Assembly: GCA_902826605.1 (NCBI GenBank)
Contig: CADEFM010000002.1
Coordinates: forward strand, 248,001 to 312,000
Length of the DNA stretch: 64,000 bases
Direction of reading: 5' to 3'
From: an uncultured Acidobacteriota bacterium
Lineage (GTDB): Bacteria; Acidobacteriota; Terriglobia; Bryobacterales; Bryobacteraceae
Numbering within the stretch: the first letter of the stretch is position 1; the number at the start of each line of letters is the position of its first letter. A model generated the notes under the pieces. It did no database searches. It was not told the DNA's origin and was given only the letters and a program-made list of their open reading frames with translations. The position numbers and the translations under genes were made by a program. Below are positions 18,050 to 27,445 of the stretch, piece after piece.

Positions 18050-18642
18050 CCCTACTGGCGATCGACACCACAGGTGAAACGGGAAGTATCGCGTTGGTGA
18101 ATGAATCGGGCGTGATCGAAGAAGTCTCTCTGGAAGCGCCCGACGGTTTCGCTCAGGTTTTATTCGGCGCGATTGAGGGGCTCTTGACCCGGCACGGTTT
18201 GACCGCACGGCAACTGGATGGCTTCGCGTGCGCGTCAGGACCCGGCTCGTTTACCGGCGTTCGTGTGGGCCTGGCCGCGGCGATGGGATTGGCCGAGGCG
18301 GCGGGTTGCAAAGCAGTGGCGATTTCGAACTTGCGTGTGCTGGCATCTTTCGGGACCGAACCGCTGAGAGCCGTCGCCATCGACGCGCGGCGTGGTGAGA
18401 TTTACTGCGCCGTGTATGATGCAGAACTTAGGTGCGTGCAGGACGAAGTAGTCGCCAAGAGAGTCGTTTGGGAAGCCGGACTGCCCGCAGGCGTCGAATT
18501 CGTGATGCCCCGCAGCATGTTGGCCGGTGCTCTAGGGCGGATAGCCATCGATGAATTCGAGAAGGGCAATGCGGTGGACCCTGCCCAGGTGAATCCCAAT
18601 TATGTGCGCCGACCGGATGCGGAAATATTCTGGAAAGAATAG
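18046..18642 (+). CDS. tsaB: tRNA t6A synthesis protein TsaB
   Basis: A 198-residue ASKHA-fold protein that partners TsaD and TsaE in making N6-threonylcarbamoyladenosine at position 37 of ANN-decoding tRNAs. Clear marks are 'LLAIDTTGETGSIALV' at the N-terminus and 'ASGPGSFTGVRVGLAAAMGLA' at about residues 64-84. It lacks the metal-binding His pair of TsaD, as expected for TsaB. The TTG start at 18046 overlaps the preceding stop, indicating translational coupling to the unrelated DUF5060 gene. The rimI gene that often follows is not present here. Confidence 0.93.
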   Translation: MTLLAIDTTGETGSIALVNESGVIEEVSLEAPDGFAQVLFGAIEGLLTRHGLTARQLDGFACASGPGSFTGVRVGLAAAMGLAEAAGCKAVAISNLRVLASFGTEPLRAVAIDARRGEIYCAVYDAELRCVQDEVVAKRVVWEAGLPAGVEFVMPRSMLAGALGRIAIDEFEKGNAVDPAQVNPNYVRRPDAEIFWKE

Positions 18643-18655
18643 CGCCGGAGTGCAG

Positions 18656-19741
18656 TTAGAAGCGCTCGGAATCGTCCTTCGGCGCCAGCGGATTCACTTC
18701 GAAAGTTTGCCCGTCAATAGTCGAGCCGTTGTACCCAAACGTGCCAACGTTCTTTAGAAACTCAAACGGGAAATTCAGCTTCGGACGTGACACTTCTTCA
18801 AGAGCCGCCGCTTGGGCCACCGAAAGCTGCACATCCAGCGCGCCAATATTATCGTCCAGCTGCTCCGGCGTGCGCGCGCCGATAATCGTCGAGGCCACCC
18901 CTGGGCGAGCCTGCACCCAGCTGAGTGCAACCCGCGCGGACGTGCTGCCCACTTCGCTCGCAACGCGTCCCAATACGTCGAGGATCTTGAAGGTTTGCTC
19001 CGTAAAATTGTTGGAGACGCGCGCACCACGCCCAGGATTGGCTTGCGCGGCGTTCGCGCGCGTGTACTTGCCGCTCAATACGCCGGACTTGAGCGGCGAC
19101 CATGGCGTGACGCCTAACCCCAGTTCAAGAGCCGCTGGAATCAGTTCTCCTTCGATGGTCCGCTCAATCAGAGAATATTCCAGCTGCAGGGCGATCAGCG
19201 GAGTCCAACCGCGCAGCAGCGCCGTGACCTGAGCCTGCGCCACCTTCCAAGCCGGAGTGTCGGAAAACCCTATGTAGCGGACTTTACCCGCGCTCACTAA
19301 ATCATCCAGTGCGCGCATAGTCTCTTCGATGGGCGTGAAGCGGTCCCACGCGTGCATCCAATAGAGATCGATGTATTCCGTCCGCAAGCGCCGCAATGAT
19401 TGATCGCACGATTCCACGATCACCTTCCGGCTCGCCCCGCCGCCGTTGGGATCGCCGCCGTACATGTTCGTATAGAACTTGGTTGCGATCACCATGCGGT
19501 CGCGTTTCGATGAATGCCGGCCGATGTGATCGCCGAGAATCTTTTCCGAGTGGCCCTTGGTGTATCCATTCGCCGTGTCGACAAAATTGCCCCCACGAGC
19601 CATGTAGCCGTCCAAAATCCGGACCGATACTTCCGGTGTGGCCCCCCATCCCCATTCTTCGCCGAACGTCATTGCGCCCAGGCACAAAGGACTCACGCGA
19701 AGGCCGGATTTCCCTAGAGAAACATAGTGATGAAGAGCCAT
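18656..19741 (-). CDS. Aldo/keto reductase
   Basis: A 361-residue NADPH-dependent (beta/alpha)8 oxidoreductase of the AKR superfamily (YajO/PhrB-like group). Motifs are 'LCLGAMTFGEEWGWG', 'FVDTANGYTKGHSEKILGDHI' with the catalytic Asp/Tyr, 'VIATKFYTNM' with the catalytic Lys, and 'YIDLYWMHAWD' with His. The 'TIIGARTPEQLDDNIGALDV' block at the C-terminus binds the NADPH phosphate. The physiological substrate is not predictable. It is convergent with tsaB and divergent from the Kor operon. Confidence 0.93.
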   Translation of the reverse strand: MALHHYVSLGKSGLRVSPLCLGAMTFGEEWGWGATPEVSVRILDGYMARGGNFVDTANGYTKGHSEKILGDHIGRHSSKRDRMVIATKFYTNMYGGDPNGGGASRKVIVESCDQSLRRLRTEYIDLYWMHAWDRFTPIEETMRALDDLVSAGKVRYIGFSDTPAWKVAQAQVTALLRGWTPLIALQLEYSLIERTIEGELIPAALELGLGVTPWSPLKSGVLSGKYTRANAAQANPGRGARVSNNFTEQTFKILDVLGRVASEVGSTSARVALSWVQARPGVASTIIGARTPEQLDDNIGALDVQLSVAQAAALEEVSRPKLNFPFEFLKNVGTFGYNGSTIDGQTFEVNPLAPKDDSERF

Positions 19742-19851
19742 AAAGATCTTTCATTTTACAACGGCCGCTTCACACGAGAGGCGTTTAGTACACCGCAAGT
19801 TGTACAATATACAGCGGAAGTTCTTTTTTCAATTCTAAGCAGGGGGGCGGC

Positions 19852-21639
19852 TTGAAAGCGACAAATACCGGCGATCCGGCCTATTATCATAAGGTCGTCG
19901 ATTGCCAGTGGGCGTGCCCGGCGCACACCAACGTGCCCGAATACATACGGCTGATCGCACAAGGGCGTTACACGGACGCCTACATGCTGAATCGCGAGTC
20001 CAACGTGTTTCCGGGTATTCTGGGACGCACTTGCGACCGCCCGTGCGAGCCTGCGTGTCGGCGTGAGCGCGTCGACGGCAAGCCGGTTGCCATCTGCCGG
20101 TTGAAGCGTGTGGCCGCGGATTTGAAAGATGACATCACCCATCTGCTTCCCAAAGCTCCGGAGCAAAAAAATGGTAAGCGGGTGGCGTGCATCGGTGCGG
20201 GTCCTGCGTCACTCGCGGTGGCGAACGATCTGATGCCGCTCGGCTACAGCGTCACGATTTACGAAAAGTATGACAAGCCCGGCGGGTTGATGCGCAGCAA
20301 CATTCCGTCCTTTCGTTTACCGGAGAGCGTGCTTGCCGAGGAAACAGGCGCCATTCTCAATATGGGAGTGGACATTCGCTACAACTCACCTGTCGAAAGC
20401 ATGAACGGGTTGCTTGCGGAAGGCTATGACGCCGTCTTCGTCGGCAGCGGCGCGCCGCGTGGCAAGGATCTGGATATCCCCGGACGCCACGATACGGATC
20501 GCATCCACATTGGCATCGACTGGCTGGAGTCCATCACCTTCGGTCACATCGACAAGATCGGCGAGAAGGTATTGATCATCGGTGTAGGCAACACAGCCAT
20601 GGATTGTTGCCGGTCTTCGCGAAGACTCGGTGGCAAAGATATCAAAGTGATGGCGCGCCGCCCGCGTGGCTATTTCAAAGCTTCGCCGTGGGAATTGGAA
20701 GATGCCGAGGAAGAAGGCATCGACATCATCATCAACCACGCGCCCACGCGGTTCGTGATCGAAAACGGTGCGCTGAGGGGCATGGAGTTTGAGCGTCTGG
20801 AATGGGATGCTGAGGCTAAGAAATCCAAAGTGATCGACAAGGTGATCCTTCCCTGCGATGACGTCATTCTCGCCATAGGGCAGGAAAACGCGTTCCCGTG
20901 GATCGAGCGCGAGTTGGGCATGGAGTTCGACAAATGGGGCATGCCAGTCGTCAATGAGACCACTTTCCAGTCTTCTATCCCGGGCGTTTTCTTTGGCGGC
21001 GACGCGGCGTTTGGCCCCAAGAACATCATCTGGGCCGTTGCCCACGGGCACGCAGCCGCCATTTCCATTCACAATCATTGCCAGGGGGTGCCTGTAACAG
21101 AGCGCCCGCCCGACGGCATGAATCTGGTGACCCAGAAAATGGGCATGAGCGAGTGGAGCTACCACAACGATTACAATCCGTCGCCGCGCCAGAAGATGAA
21201 GCACGTCGATCTGAAGAAGCGCTTCGAGCAGCTAAACATTGAAGTGGAGATGGGCTTTAACGCGGAGCAGACCGCCCGCGAAGTGCAGCGCTGCTTGAAT
21301 TGCGACGTGGAAACCGAATTCACGCCCAAGCTATGCATCGAATGCGATGCGTGCATCGATATCTGTCCAATGCTGTGCCTCACCATCGCGCGGGATGGCG
21401 AGGAATCCGAAATCCGTCAGCGCCTTTCTGCGCCGGCGGTGAATCCGGACCAGGCCTTGTACGCCTCCGAGCCGCTGCCTCAAACAGGACGATTAATGTT
21501 GAAAGACGAGGATCTCTGCGTACATTGTGGGCTCTGCGCGGAACGCTGCCCCACATCGGCCTGGGACATGCAGAAGTTTGAACTCCTCATTTCCTACGCA
21601 GGGAGAGAAGCGTGCACCAGCTCTTACGTACCCGCGTAA
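19852..21639 (+). CDS. GltD-like FAD oxidoreductase fused to a 2x[4Fe-4S] ferredoxin domain
   Basis: A 595-residue fusion. The N-terminal helical Fe-S domain has C18/C22 and the 'GRTCDRPCEPACRR' cysteines. Two Rossmann folds follow: FAD binding at 'CIGAGPASLAVAND' (about 115) and NAD(P) binding at 'IIGVGNTAMDCCRSS' (about 245). 'FFGGDAAFGPKNIIWAVAHG' is the FAD C-terminal motif. The C-terminus carries two ferredoxin clusters, 'CIECDACIDICP' and 'CVHCGLCAERCP'. It likely passes electrons between NAD(P)H and the downstream 2-oxoacid:ferredoxin oxidoreductase. A TTG start at 19852 follows a strong AGGGGGGCGG. The 3' end overlaps korA by 28 bases. Confidence 0.88.
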   Translation: MKATNTGDPAYYHKVVDCQWACPAHTNVPEYIRLIAQGRYTDAYMLNRESNVFPGILGRTCDRPCEPACRRERVDGKPVAICRLKRVAADLKDDITHLLPKAPEQKNGKRVACIGAGPASLAVANDLMPLGYSVTIYEKYDKPGGLMRSNIPSFRLPESVLAEETGAILNMGVDIRYNSPVESMNGLLAEGYDAVFVGSGAPRGKDLDIPGRHDTDRIHIGIDWLESITFGHIDKIGEKVLIIGVGNTAMDCCRSSRRLGGKDIKVMARRPRGYFKASPWELEDAEEEGIDIIINHAPTRFVIENGALRGMEFERLEWDAEAKKSKVIDKVILPCDDVILAIGQENAFPWIERELGMEFDKWGMPVVNETTFQSSIPGVFFGGDAAFGPKNIIWAVAHGHAAAISIHNHCQGVPVTERPPDGMNLVTQKMGMSEWSYHNDYNPSPRQKMKHVDLKKRFEQLNIEVEMGFNAEQTAREVQRCLNCDVETEFTPKLCIECDACIDICPMLCLTIARDGEESEIRQRLSAPAVNPDQALYASEPLPQTGRLMLKDEDLCVHCGLCAERCPTSAWDMQKFELLISYAGREACTSSYVPA

Positions 21640-23465
21640 ACGATTTCGCGCTCAAACTTGGAAACGTCAACGGAACCGGATCTGCCAGCGCCAACGGATT
21701 GCTGATGCAGGCCATCTTCCGCATGGGCATTCCGGTTTCCGGCAAGAATTTGTTTCCGTCGAATATTCAGGGATTGCCCACGTGGTATGAAATCCGCGTG
21801 AACAAGGAAGGCTACACCGCGCGAGCCCTGGACTACGACCTCATGGTCGCCATGAACGCGCAGACCTACGCACGCGATGTGAAGGAAGTGCGCGAAGGCG
21901 GATACCTGCTCTTCGACTCTTCCTGGCCATTGGACCCCAGTCTGCATCGCGACGACATTACGTTCCTGGGCGTGCCGTTCGCGCGCATGTGCAATGAATC
22001 CTTTAAGGAACCGCGCGAGCGCGTGCTGATGAAGAATATCGCCTATGCGGGAACGCTGGTTGCGATCCTCGACGTGGACATGGCGGTGGTCGAGCAGTTG
22101 CTCGATGAGAAATACGGCACGAAGAAGGCGCTGCGTGAATCGAATTTAAAAGCGCTCCGCCTGGGCTACGATTACGCGAAGAAGCATTTCGATCCGCTGC
22201 CGTTTCATCTGGAAAAGATGGATGCCAACGGCGACAAGATCCTGATCGATGGCAATACCGCCACCGCACTGGGATGCGTCTACGCGGGAGCAACTGTGGC
22301 CGCGTGGTATCCCATTACGCCGTCCACGTCTTGTATGGACGCGTTCAAAGTATTCTGCGAGCAGTACCGCAAAGATAAGAGCGCCGGAGTCAATAACTAC
22401 TGCATCCTGCAAGCGGAAGACGAATTGGGTGCGATCGGCATGGTGATAGGAGCGTCCTGGACGGGTGCGCGCGCATTCACCTCTACCTCGGGGCCGGGCA
22501 TTTCGCTAATGAACGAATTGCTGGGCCTGGCCTATTACGCGGAAATTCCGGCCGTGATCATTGACGTGCAGCGCGTGGGTCCTTCCACCGGAATGCCGAC
22601 CCGCACGCAGCAAGGTGATTTGATGGCGGCGGCATATGCCTCGCACGGCGATACCAAACACATTTTGTTATTCCCCGCGAATCCCGGTGAATGCTTCGAT
22701 TTCGCGCGTAATGCGTTTGATTTGGCCGAACGGTTTCAAACGCCGGTGCTGATGTTGACGGATCTGGATATCGGCATGAACGATTGGGTGGTGCCGCGCT
22801 TCAAGTGGGATGAAAGCTACAAGCCGGATCGCGGACGCGTGCTCACCGCCGCGGAACTCGAGAAGCTGCCCAAATTCCAGCGTTACCATCACGAAGACGA
22901 AAATTACGTAGCGGCGCGAACGTTGCCCGGAGTTCATTCGAAGGGCGCGTTCTTTACGCGCGGCTCCGGCCACAACAAGTTCGGCGGTTATACCGAAATT
23001 CCCGACGAATACCAGGAAGTGGTGGACCGTCTGCTCAAGAAGCATAAGGCCGCCGCGAAGCTGGTGCCGGCGCCCGTTATTACGAAACGCAAAGGCGCGA
23101 AAGTGGGTTTGATCACCATCGGCGGCTGCGATGCCGCGGTCCGCGAAGCCGCCGACATCCTGGCTTCCCGCGATTGCCTCACCGATGTCATGCGCATCCG
23201 CGGTTTCCCGTTCGACGAAAGCGTGGAGAAATTCGCGCATGAGCACGACTCCTGTTTTGTGATCGAACAGAATCGCGACGCGCAGTTACGCTCGCTTTTG
23301 TTGCTGGAGACCGCTATCCAAAAGGACGAATTACGCTCCATCCTGGTCTACGGCGGCTTCCCGTTGAGCGCGCGCCACGTGGTGGATGAAGTACGGCGTC
23401 AACTGCGAGTAAAGGAAAAGAAGGGACTGCGAGGCTCGGAAGCGCCCCAGTCCTGGGAGGAATAA
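21612..23465 (+). CDS. korA: 2-oxoacid:ferredoxin oxidoreductase, fused gamma-alpha subunit
   Basis: A 617-residue protein. Residues 1-190 form the gamma domain ('NVNGTGSASANGLLMQAIFRMG'), and the rest is the alpha subunit with the pyrimidine-binding domain ('YPITPSTSCMDAF', 'EDELGAIGMVIGASWTGARAFTSTSGPG', 'IDVQRVGPSTGMPTRTQQGD'). With KorB it oxidatively decarboxylates a 2-oxoacid to acyl-CoA while reducing ferredoxin; the gamma-alpha fusion plus separate beta is typical of 2-oxoglutarate enzymes. Substrate choice (2-oxoglutarate, pyruvate or branched-chain) cannot be fixed by eye. The GTG start at 21612 has GGGAGAG before it. Confidence 0.9.
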   Translation: MHQLLRTRVNDFALKLGNVNGTGSASANGLLMQAIFRMGIPVSGKNLFPSNIQGLPTWYEIRVNKEGYTARALDYDLMVAMNAQTYARDVKEVREGGYLLFDSSWPLDPSLHRDDITFLGVPFARMCNESFKEPRERVLMKNIAYAGTLVAILDVDMAVVEQLLDEKYGTKKALRESNLKALRLGYDYAKKHFDPLPFHLEKMDANGDKILIDGNTATALGCVYAGATVAAWYPITPSTSCMDAFKVFCEQYRKDKSAGVNNYCILQAEDELGAIGMVIGASWTGARAFTSTSGPGISLMNELLGLAYYAEIPAVIIDVQRVGPSTGMPTRTQQGDLMAAAYASHGDTKHILLFPANPGECFDFARNAFDLAERFQTPVLMLTDLDIGMNDWVVPRFKWDESYKPDRGRVLTAAELEKLPKFQRYHHEDENYVAARTLPGVHSKGAFFTRGSGHNKFGGYTEIPDEYQEVVDRLLKKHKAAAKLVPAPVITKRKGAKVGLITIGGCDAAVREAADILASRDCLTDVMRIRGFPFDESVEKFAHEHDSCFVIEQNRDAQLRSLLLLETAIQKDELRSILVYGGFPLSARHVVDEVRRQLRVKEKKGLRGSEAPQSWEE

Positions 23466-23467
23466 CC

Positions 23468-24523
23468 ATGCCATCCATCGCCAAACCGATTGCCGTTCAC
23501 CCCAGCCTGCATCGCAATGCTCTCGGCCTGACGCTGCGCGATTACGAAGGCGCGATGTCCACGCTCTGCGCTGGATGCGGACATGACTCCATCACCGCCG
23601 CCATCATCAAAGCGTTGTGGGAACTTTCGATCCAGCCGCACATGATCGCGAAAATGAGCGGAATCGGTTGTTCCTCGAAGACCCCCACCTATTTCGTTAA
23701 CGGTGCGCACGGCTTCAACTCCGCGCACGGCCGCATGGCTGCGATCGCCACCGGGGCGAACGCAGCCAATCGTGAGCTTACGTACATCGGCATCTCCGGC
23801 GATGGCGATTCGCTCTCCATCGGCCTGGGCCATATGTGCCACGCTATCCGCCGCAATGTAAAGATGCTCTACGTAATCGAAAACAACGGTGTGTATGGGC
23901 TAACCAAAGGACAATTTTCAGCGTCGGCGGATGTGGGCTCCAGAAGCAAGAGAGGAGAGCCGAACCGTATGGCCCCCATCGATCCGGTAATGCTTGCTCT
24001 CAGCATCGGCGCTACATTTGTGGCTCGCAGTTTCTCCGGCGATAAAGAACAATTGGTGCCGATTCTCAAGGCCGCCATCGCGCATCGAGGTTTCGCGCTG
24101 GTGGACGTCATCTCCCCGTGCGTGACCTTCAACGATCACAACGGTTCCACCAAAAGCTATTTATACACGCGTAAGCACATGCAGAAGGCTACGGAAGCCG
24201 ATTTCGTGCCGCCCGCATCGGAGATTTTAGCGACAATTGGGGACGTCGGAACCACCACCGTCACCATGCATGATGGCAGCGTAGTGCGGTTCACGTCGGT
24301 GCCCAAGAACTACGATCCCACCGACCGACGCGGCGTTTATGACTACCTGCAGGAGCACGCCAACACCGGCAGCGTCGCAACCGGCTTGCTATATCTGGAT
24401 GAAAGCGTCGCCGACCTGCATGAGATGAATCAAACTCCCAGCACGGCGCTGGCGCGCATGCCATATGACAAGCTGGTTCCCGGCACGGCTGCGCTGGACG
24501 AACTGATGGAAGACTTCCGCTGA
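23468..24523 (+). CDS. korB: 2-oxoacid:ferredoxin oxidoreductase, beta subunit
   Basis: A 351-residue ThDP-binding beta subunit. The cofactor motif 'GDGDSLSIG...NNGVYGLTKGQ' is intact. Cysteines for the proximal [4Fe-4S] cluster are C34 and C37 (CAGCGHDS), C68 (GIGCSS) and the Cys of 'SPCVTFND'. 'HGFNSAHGRM' is characteristic of this family. The start ATG at 23468 follows GGGAGGAAT, two bases after the korA stop. The gene ends 21 bases before pntAA, so the Kor and transhydrogenase genes are likely one transcript. Confidence 0.93.
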   Translation: MPSIAKPIAVHPSLHRNALGLTLRDYEGAMSTLCAGCGHDSITAAIIKALWELSIQPHMIAKMSGIGCSSKTPTYFVNGAHGFNSAHGRMAAIATGANAANRELTYIGISGDGDSLSIGLGHMCHAIRRNVKMLYVIENNGVYGLTKGQFSASADVGSRSKRGEPNRMAPIDPVMLALSIGATFVARSFSGDKEQLVPILKAAIAHRGFALVDVISPCVTFNDHNGSTKSYLYTRKHMQKATEADFVPPASEILATIGDVGTTTVTMHDGSVVRFTSVPKNYDPTDRRGVYDYLQEHANTGSVATGLLYLDESVADLHEMNQTPSTALARMPYDKLVPGTAALDELMEDFR

Positions 24524-24544
24524 GGGTGTGAGGAGAACGTAGCT

Positions 24545-25690
24545 TTGGGACTTTCGATCGGAATTTTGAAGGAGCGGTTTCCTGGCGAACGCCGCGTGGC
24601 AGTCACCCCGAAGGTAATCGATCTGCTGACGAAGATGAACGCCTCGGTGAGTATTGAATCAGGCGCGGGTGTTGAATCTAGCATCGCGGACGCGGACTAC
24701 GCGGCGAAGGACGCGAAAGTGTGCGCGAATGCCGCCGAAGTTCTTGCGAATGCCGATATCCTGCTGACGGTGCGCGCTCCGGAACCGGCGGGCTTGCGAA
24801 AGGGCCAGGTGGTCATCGGTTTCTGCGATCCCTTGAGCGAACCGCAACTCGCCGCGAAGTACGCGCAGGCAGGCGCAACTCTAGTCTCTATGGAACTGGT
24901 CCCGCGCATCACACGCGCCCAGAGCATGGACGCACTTTCGTCCATGGCATCCATCGCCGGATACAAAGCCGTGCTGCTGGCCGCCGTGGAGCTGCCGCGT
25001 CTTTTCCCGATGATGACGACAGCGGCGGGCACCGTCGCTCCCGCCAAGGTCCTGGTGCTTGGCGCAGGTGTCGCTGGTTTGCAGGCCATCGCGACGGCCC
25101 GCAGATTGGGCGCGGTAGTCAGCGGCTACGACGTGCGCTCCGCCGTCAAGGAACAGATCGAAAGCCTGGGCGCGAAGTTCGTCAACATCACGATCGGCGC
25201 GGGTGGAGAAGGGCAGGGAGGCTACGCACGCCAGCTCACCGACGAGGAAATTCACAGTCAACGGGAGCAGATGAAGGCGGTGCTCAAAGAACAGGATGTT
25301 GTGATCACCACCGCCGCGGTCCCAGGGCGAAAAGCGCCGATTCTGATTACGCGCGACATGGTTCACGCGATGGCGCCTGGTTCGGTGATCGTCGATATCG
25401 CGGCTGAGCGCGGCGGCAACTGCGAAGTTACCAAAGCCGGTGAAACCGTGATTGAGCGCGGCGTGCACGTCATGGGTCCCATGAATCTTCCGGCCACCGC
25501 GCCCGCGCACGCCAGCCAGATGTACGGGCGCAACATCGTCACGTTGCTCAAGAACATGACCACCAAGGAAGGCGCGTTCGTCATCGACACCAACGATGAG
25601 ATCACGCGCGACTCGCTGGTGGTGCGTGACGGCGAGATCGTCAATGAACGCGTAAAAGCTTTACTAGGTGCGGCCGCGCCCGCAAGTTAA
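24545..25690 (+). CDS. pntAA: NAD(P) transhydrogenase alpha subunit, soluble part (PntAA)
   Basis: A 381-residue domain I protein of proton-translocating transhydrogenase, binding NAD(H). The alanine-dehydrogenase/PNT N-terminal block 'GILKERFPGERRVAVTPKV' and the Rossmann 'VLVLGAGVAGLQAIATARRLGAVVSGYDVR' are clear, as is the mobile-loop region and 'VIVDIAAERGGNCE'. The alpha subunit is split here (soluble part separate from the membrane part), as in Rhodospirillum-type enzymes. TTG start at 24545 after GGTGTGAGGAGAACG. It is co-directional with korB. Confidence 0.95.
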   Translation: MGLSIGILKERFPGERRVAVTPKVIDLLTKMNASVSIESGAGVESSIADADYAAKDAKVCANAAEVLANADILLTVRAPEPAGLRKGQVVIGFCDPLSEPQLAAKYAQAGATLVSMELVPRITRAQSMDALSSMASIAGYKAVLLAAVELPRLFPMMTTAAGTVAPAKVLVLGAGVAGLQAIATARRLGAVVSGYDVRSAVKEQIESLGAKFVNITIGAGGEGQGGYARQLTDEEIHSQREQMKAVLKEQDVVITTAAVPGRKAPILITRDMVHAMAPGSVIVDIAAERGGNCEVTKAGETVIERGVHVMGPMNLPATAPAHASQMYGRNIVTLLKNMTTKEGAFVIDTNDEITRDSLVVRDGEIVNERVKALLGAAAPAS

Positions 25691-25719
25691 AACCAAAGCC
25701 AGGCCAGAAGGTAAATGTC

Positions 25720-26016
25720 ATGACCACCGAAATAGAAGTCAGTCTCTATGTGCTCGTGTTGGCCGTTCCACTCGGTCTGGAACTAGTGCGCCGCGTATCG
25801 CCGTTGCTGCACACCCCGTTGATGTCGCTGACCAATGCAATCTCGGCCATCTCCGTGGTGGGCGCGATTCTCGTATCCGGCGCGGAAGGTTCGCCGGCCC
25901 TAAGTAAGACGCTGGGCGTGATCGCGGTGATGTTCGCCACCATCAATATCGTCGCCGGATTCCTCATCACCGACCGCATGCTCAAGATGTTCAAGAAAAA
26001 GGAGGGATCGAAGTGA
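25720..26016 (+). CDS. pntAB: NAD(P) transhydrogenase alpha subunit, membrane part (PntAB)
   Basis: A 98-residue membrane protein with three hydrophobic helices at about residues 8-24, 33-53 and 61-82, ending in a basic 'KMFKKKEGSK' tail. This corresponds to the C-terminal part of E. coli PntA (half of domain II, the proton channel). 'LMSLTNAISAISVVGAI' is the conserved helix. Its stop overlaps the GTG of pntB (GTGA), so translation of the two channel halves is coupled. Confidence 0.93.
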   Translation: MTTEIEVSLYVLVLAVPLGLELVRRVSPLLHTPLMSLTNAISAISVVGAILVSGAEGSPALSKTLGVIAVMFATINIVAGFLITDRMLKMFKKKEGSK

Positions 26017-27401
26017 ACGATTCCTTCTGGCAAGCGGCATATATTATCGGCGCCCTGTGTGTGGTTCTGTCCATCAAGTGGCTGAACTCGCCCGCTACCG
26101 CCCGGCGCGGCGTGTTCGCCGGGGAGTTCGGCATGTTGCTGGCCATCATCGGCACGCTGCTGCGCGCCGAGGTGGTGGACTATCAATGGATCTTCATCGC
26201 GATGATCGCGGGCAGCGCCATCGGTGCGCCTCTTGCGTATCTGATGCCCATGACCTCGGTCCCCCAGTTGACCGCACTTTCGCACGCGTTTGGCGCGCTG
26301 GCGGCGGCGCTGGTCGGCACCGCGGAATTTTACAATGACGTCGCGGCGGGCGAACCCACCACCGGATTCAAGATGGTGGCGATCGTGATTGAAAGCTTGC
26401 TGGGATACCTGACTACAACGGCCAGCTTGATGGCCTTCGGCAAGCTGCAGGAGCTAGTGCCCACTCGCCCCATGACCTACAAAGGGCAGAACATCATTAA
26501 CCTGGCCTTGTTCGTATTTGCGGCGGTGCTTGGCGTGTGGATGGTGCTGATGCCCGCGCCACCGTGGGTGTTTCCGGCCTTCATCGGACTCTCCCTCTTG
26601 TTCGGAGTTCTGCTCATCATGCCCATTGGCGGTGGAGACATGCCCACCGTCATCGCATTGCTCAACTCCTATGCCGGCGCAGCCGCGGCGGCCATGGGTT
26701 TCGTGTTGGAGAATAAGCTACTGATCATCGCGGGTTCGCTCAATGCCGCGTCCGGTTTCATTCTGTCGGTAATCATGTGTAAGGCGATGAACCGTTCGTT
26801 TAGCAACGTCCTGTTCGGCGCCTTCGGACAGGCGCAGACCACCTCAGCCGCACAAGCGCAAACCAAACCCGTGAAGTCCGCGACGCCGGAAGACGCCGCG
26901 TCCATTCTAGAGAGCGCGCGCCGCGTCATCGTCGTGCCCGGTTACGGCATGGCCGTAGCGCAGGCTCAGCACAAGCTGCGCGAGCTTTCGGATCTCTTGG
27001 GGAAGAAGGGCGTGCAGGTGGATTTCGCGATTCACCCGGTGGCGGGCCGCATGCCCGGGCACATGAACGTACTGTTGGCCGAGGCCGATATTCCCTACGA
27101 CCGTTTGTTCGAAATGGAAGACATCAATCAGGACTTTGCGGAATGCGACGTGGCGCTGGTGATTGGCGCGAACGACGTGGTGAATCCCGCCGCGCGGCAT
27201 GACAAGACCAGTCCTATTTACGGCATGCCCATTCTCGACGTCGACAAGGCGCACACCGTCATGGTGATCAAACGCAGCATGAATCCGGGATTCGCGGGCA
27301 TCGATAACGAATTGTATTACTTGGACAAGACGTTAATGCTGTTCGGCGACGCCAAAGGGTTCACAGCCGAAATCGTCAAGGAACTCAGCGCGCACAAGTA
27401 G
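26013..27401 (+). CDS. pntB: NAD(P) transhydrogenase beta subunit (PntB)
   Basis: A 462-residue protein. Residues 1-270 hold about nine membrane helices of domain II, and residues 285-462 form soluble domain III, which binds NADP(H) ('VIVVPGYGMAVAQAQHKLRELSDLL', 'FAIHPVAGRMPGHMNVLLAEA', 'VALVIGANDVVNPAA', 'KRSMNPGFAGIDNELYY'). The enzyme uses the proton gradient to drive NADP reduction by NADH, or works in reverse. It starts at a GTG overlapping the pntAB stop. The operon seems to end here: an AT-rich stretch and a gene of different composition follow. Confidence 0.96.
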   Translation: MNDSFWQAAYIIGALCVVLSIKWLNSPATARRGVFAGEFGMLLAIIGTLLRAEVVDYQWIFIAMIAGSAIGAPLAYLMPMTSVPQLTALSHAFGALAAALVGTAEFYNDVAAGEPTTGFKMVAIVIESLLGYLTTTASLMAFGKLQELVPTRPMTYKGQNIINLALFVFAAVLGVWMVLMPAPPWVFPAFIGLSLLFGVLLIMPIGGGDMPTVIALLNSYAGAAAAAMGFVLENKLLIIAGSLNAASGFILSVIMCKAMNRSFSNVLFGAFGQAQTTSAAQAQTKPVKSATPEDAASILESARRVIVVPGYGMAVAQAQHKLRELSDLLGKKGVQVDFAIHPVAGRMPGHMNVLLAEADIPYDRLFEMEDINQDFAECDVALVIGANDVVNPAARHDKTSPIYGMPILDVDKAHTVMVIKRSMNPGFAGIDNELYYLDKTLMLFGDAKGFTAEIVKELSAHK

Positions 27402-27445
27402 CGCTCGCAGTTCGTTCGGGACTTCTATTTTATAACAATACTCTT

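Noticed and set aside
19790..19830. TTGTACAA palindrome and a repeated c-g-c/g-a-a-g-t-t element before the Kor operon
   Set aside because: Short and expected by chance; no recognised regulator site.
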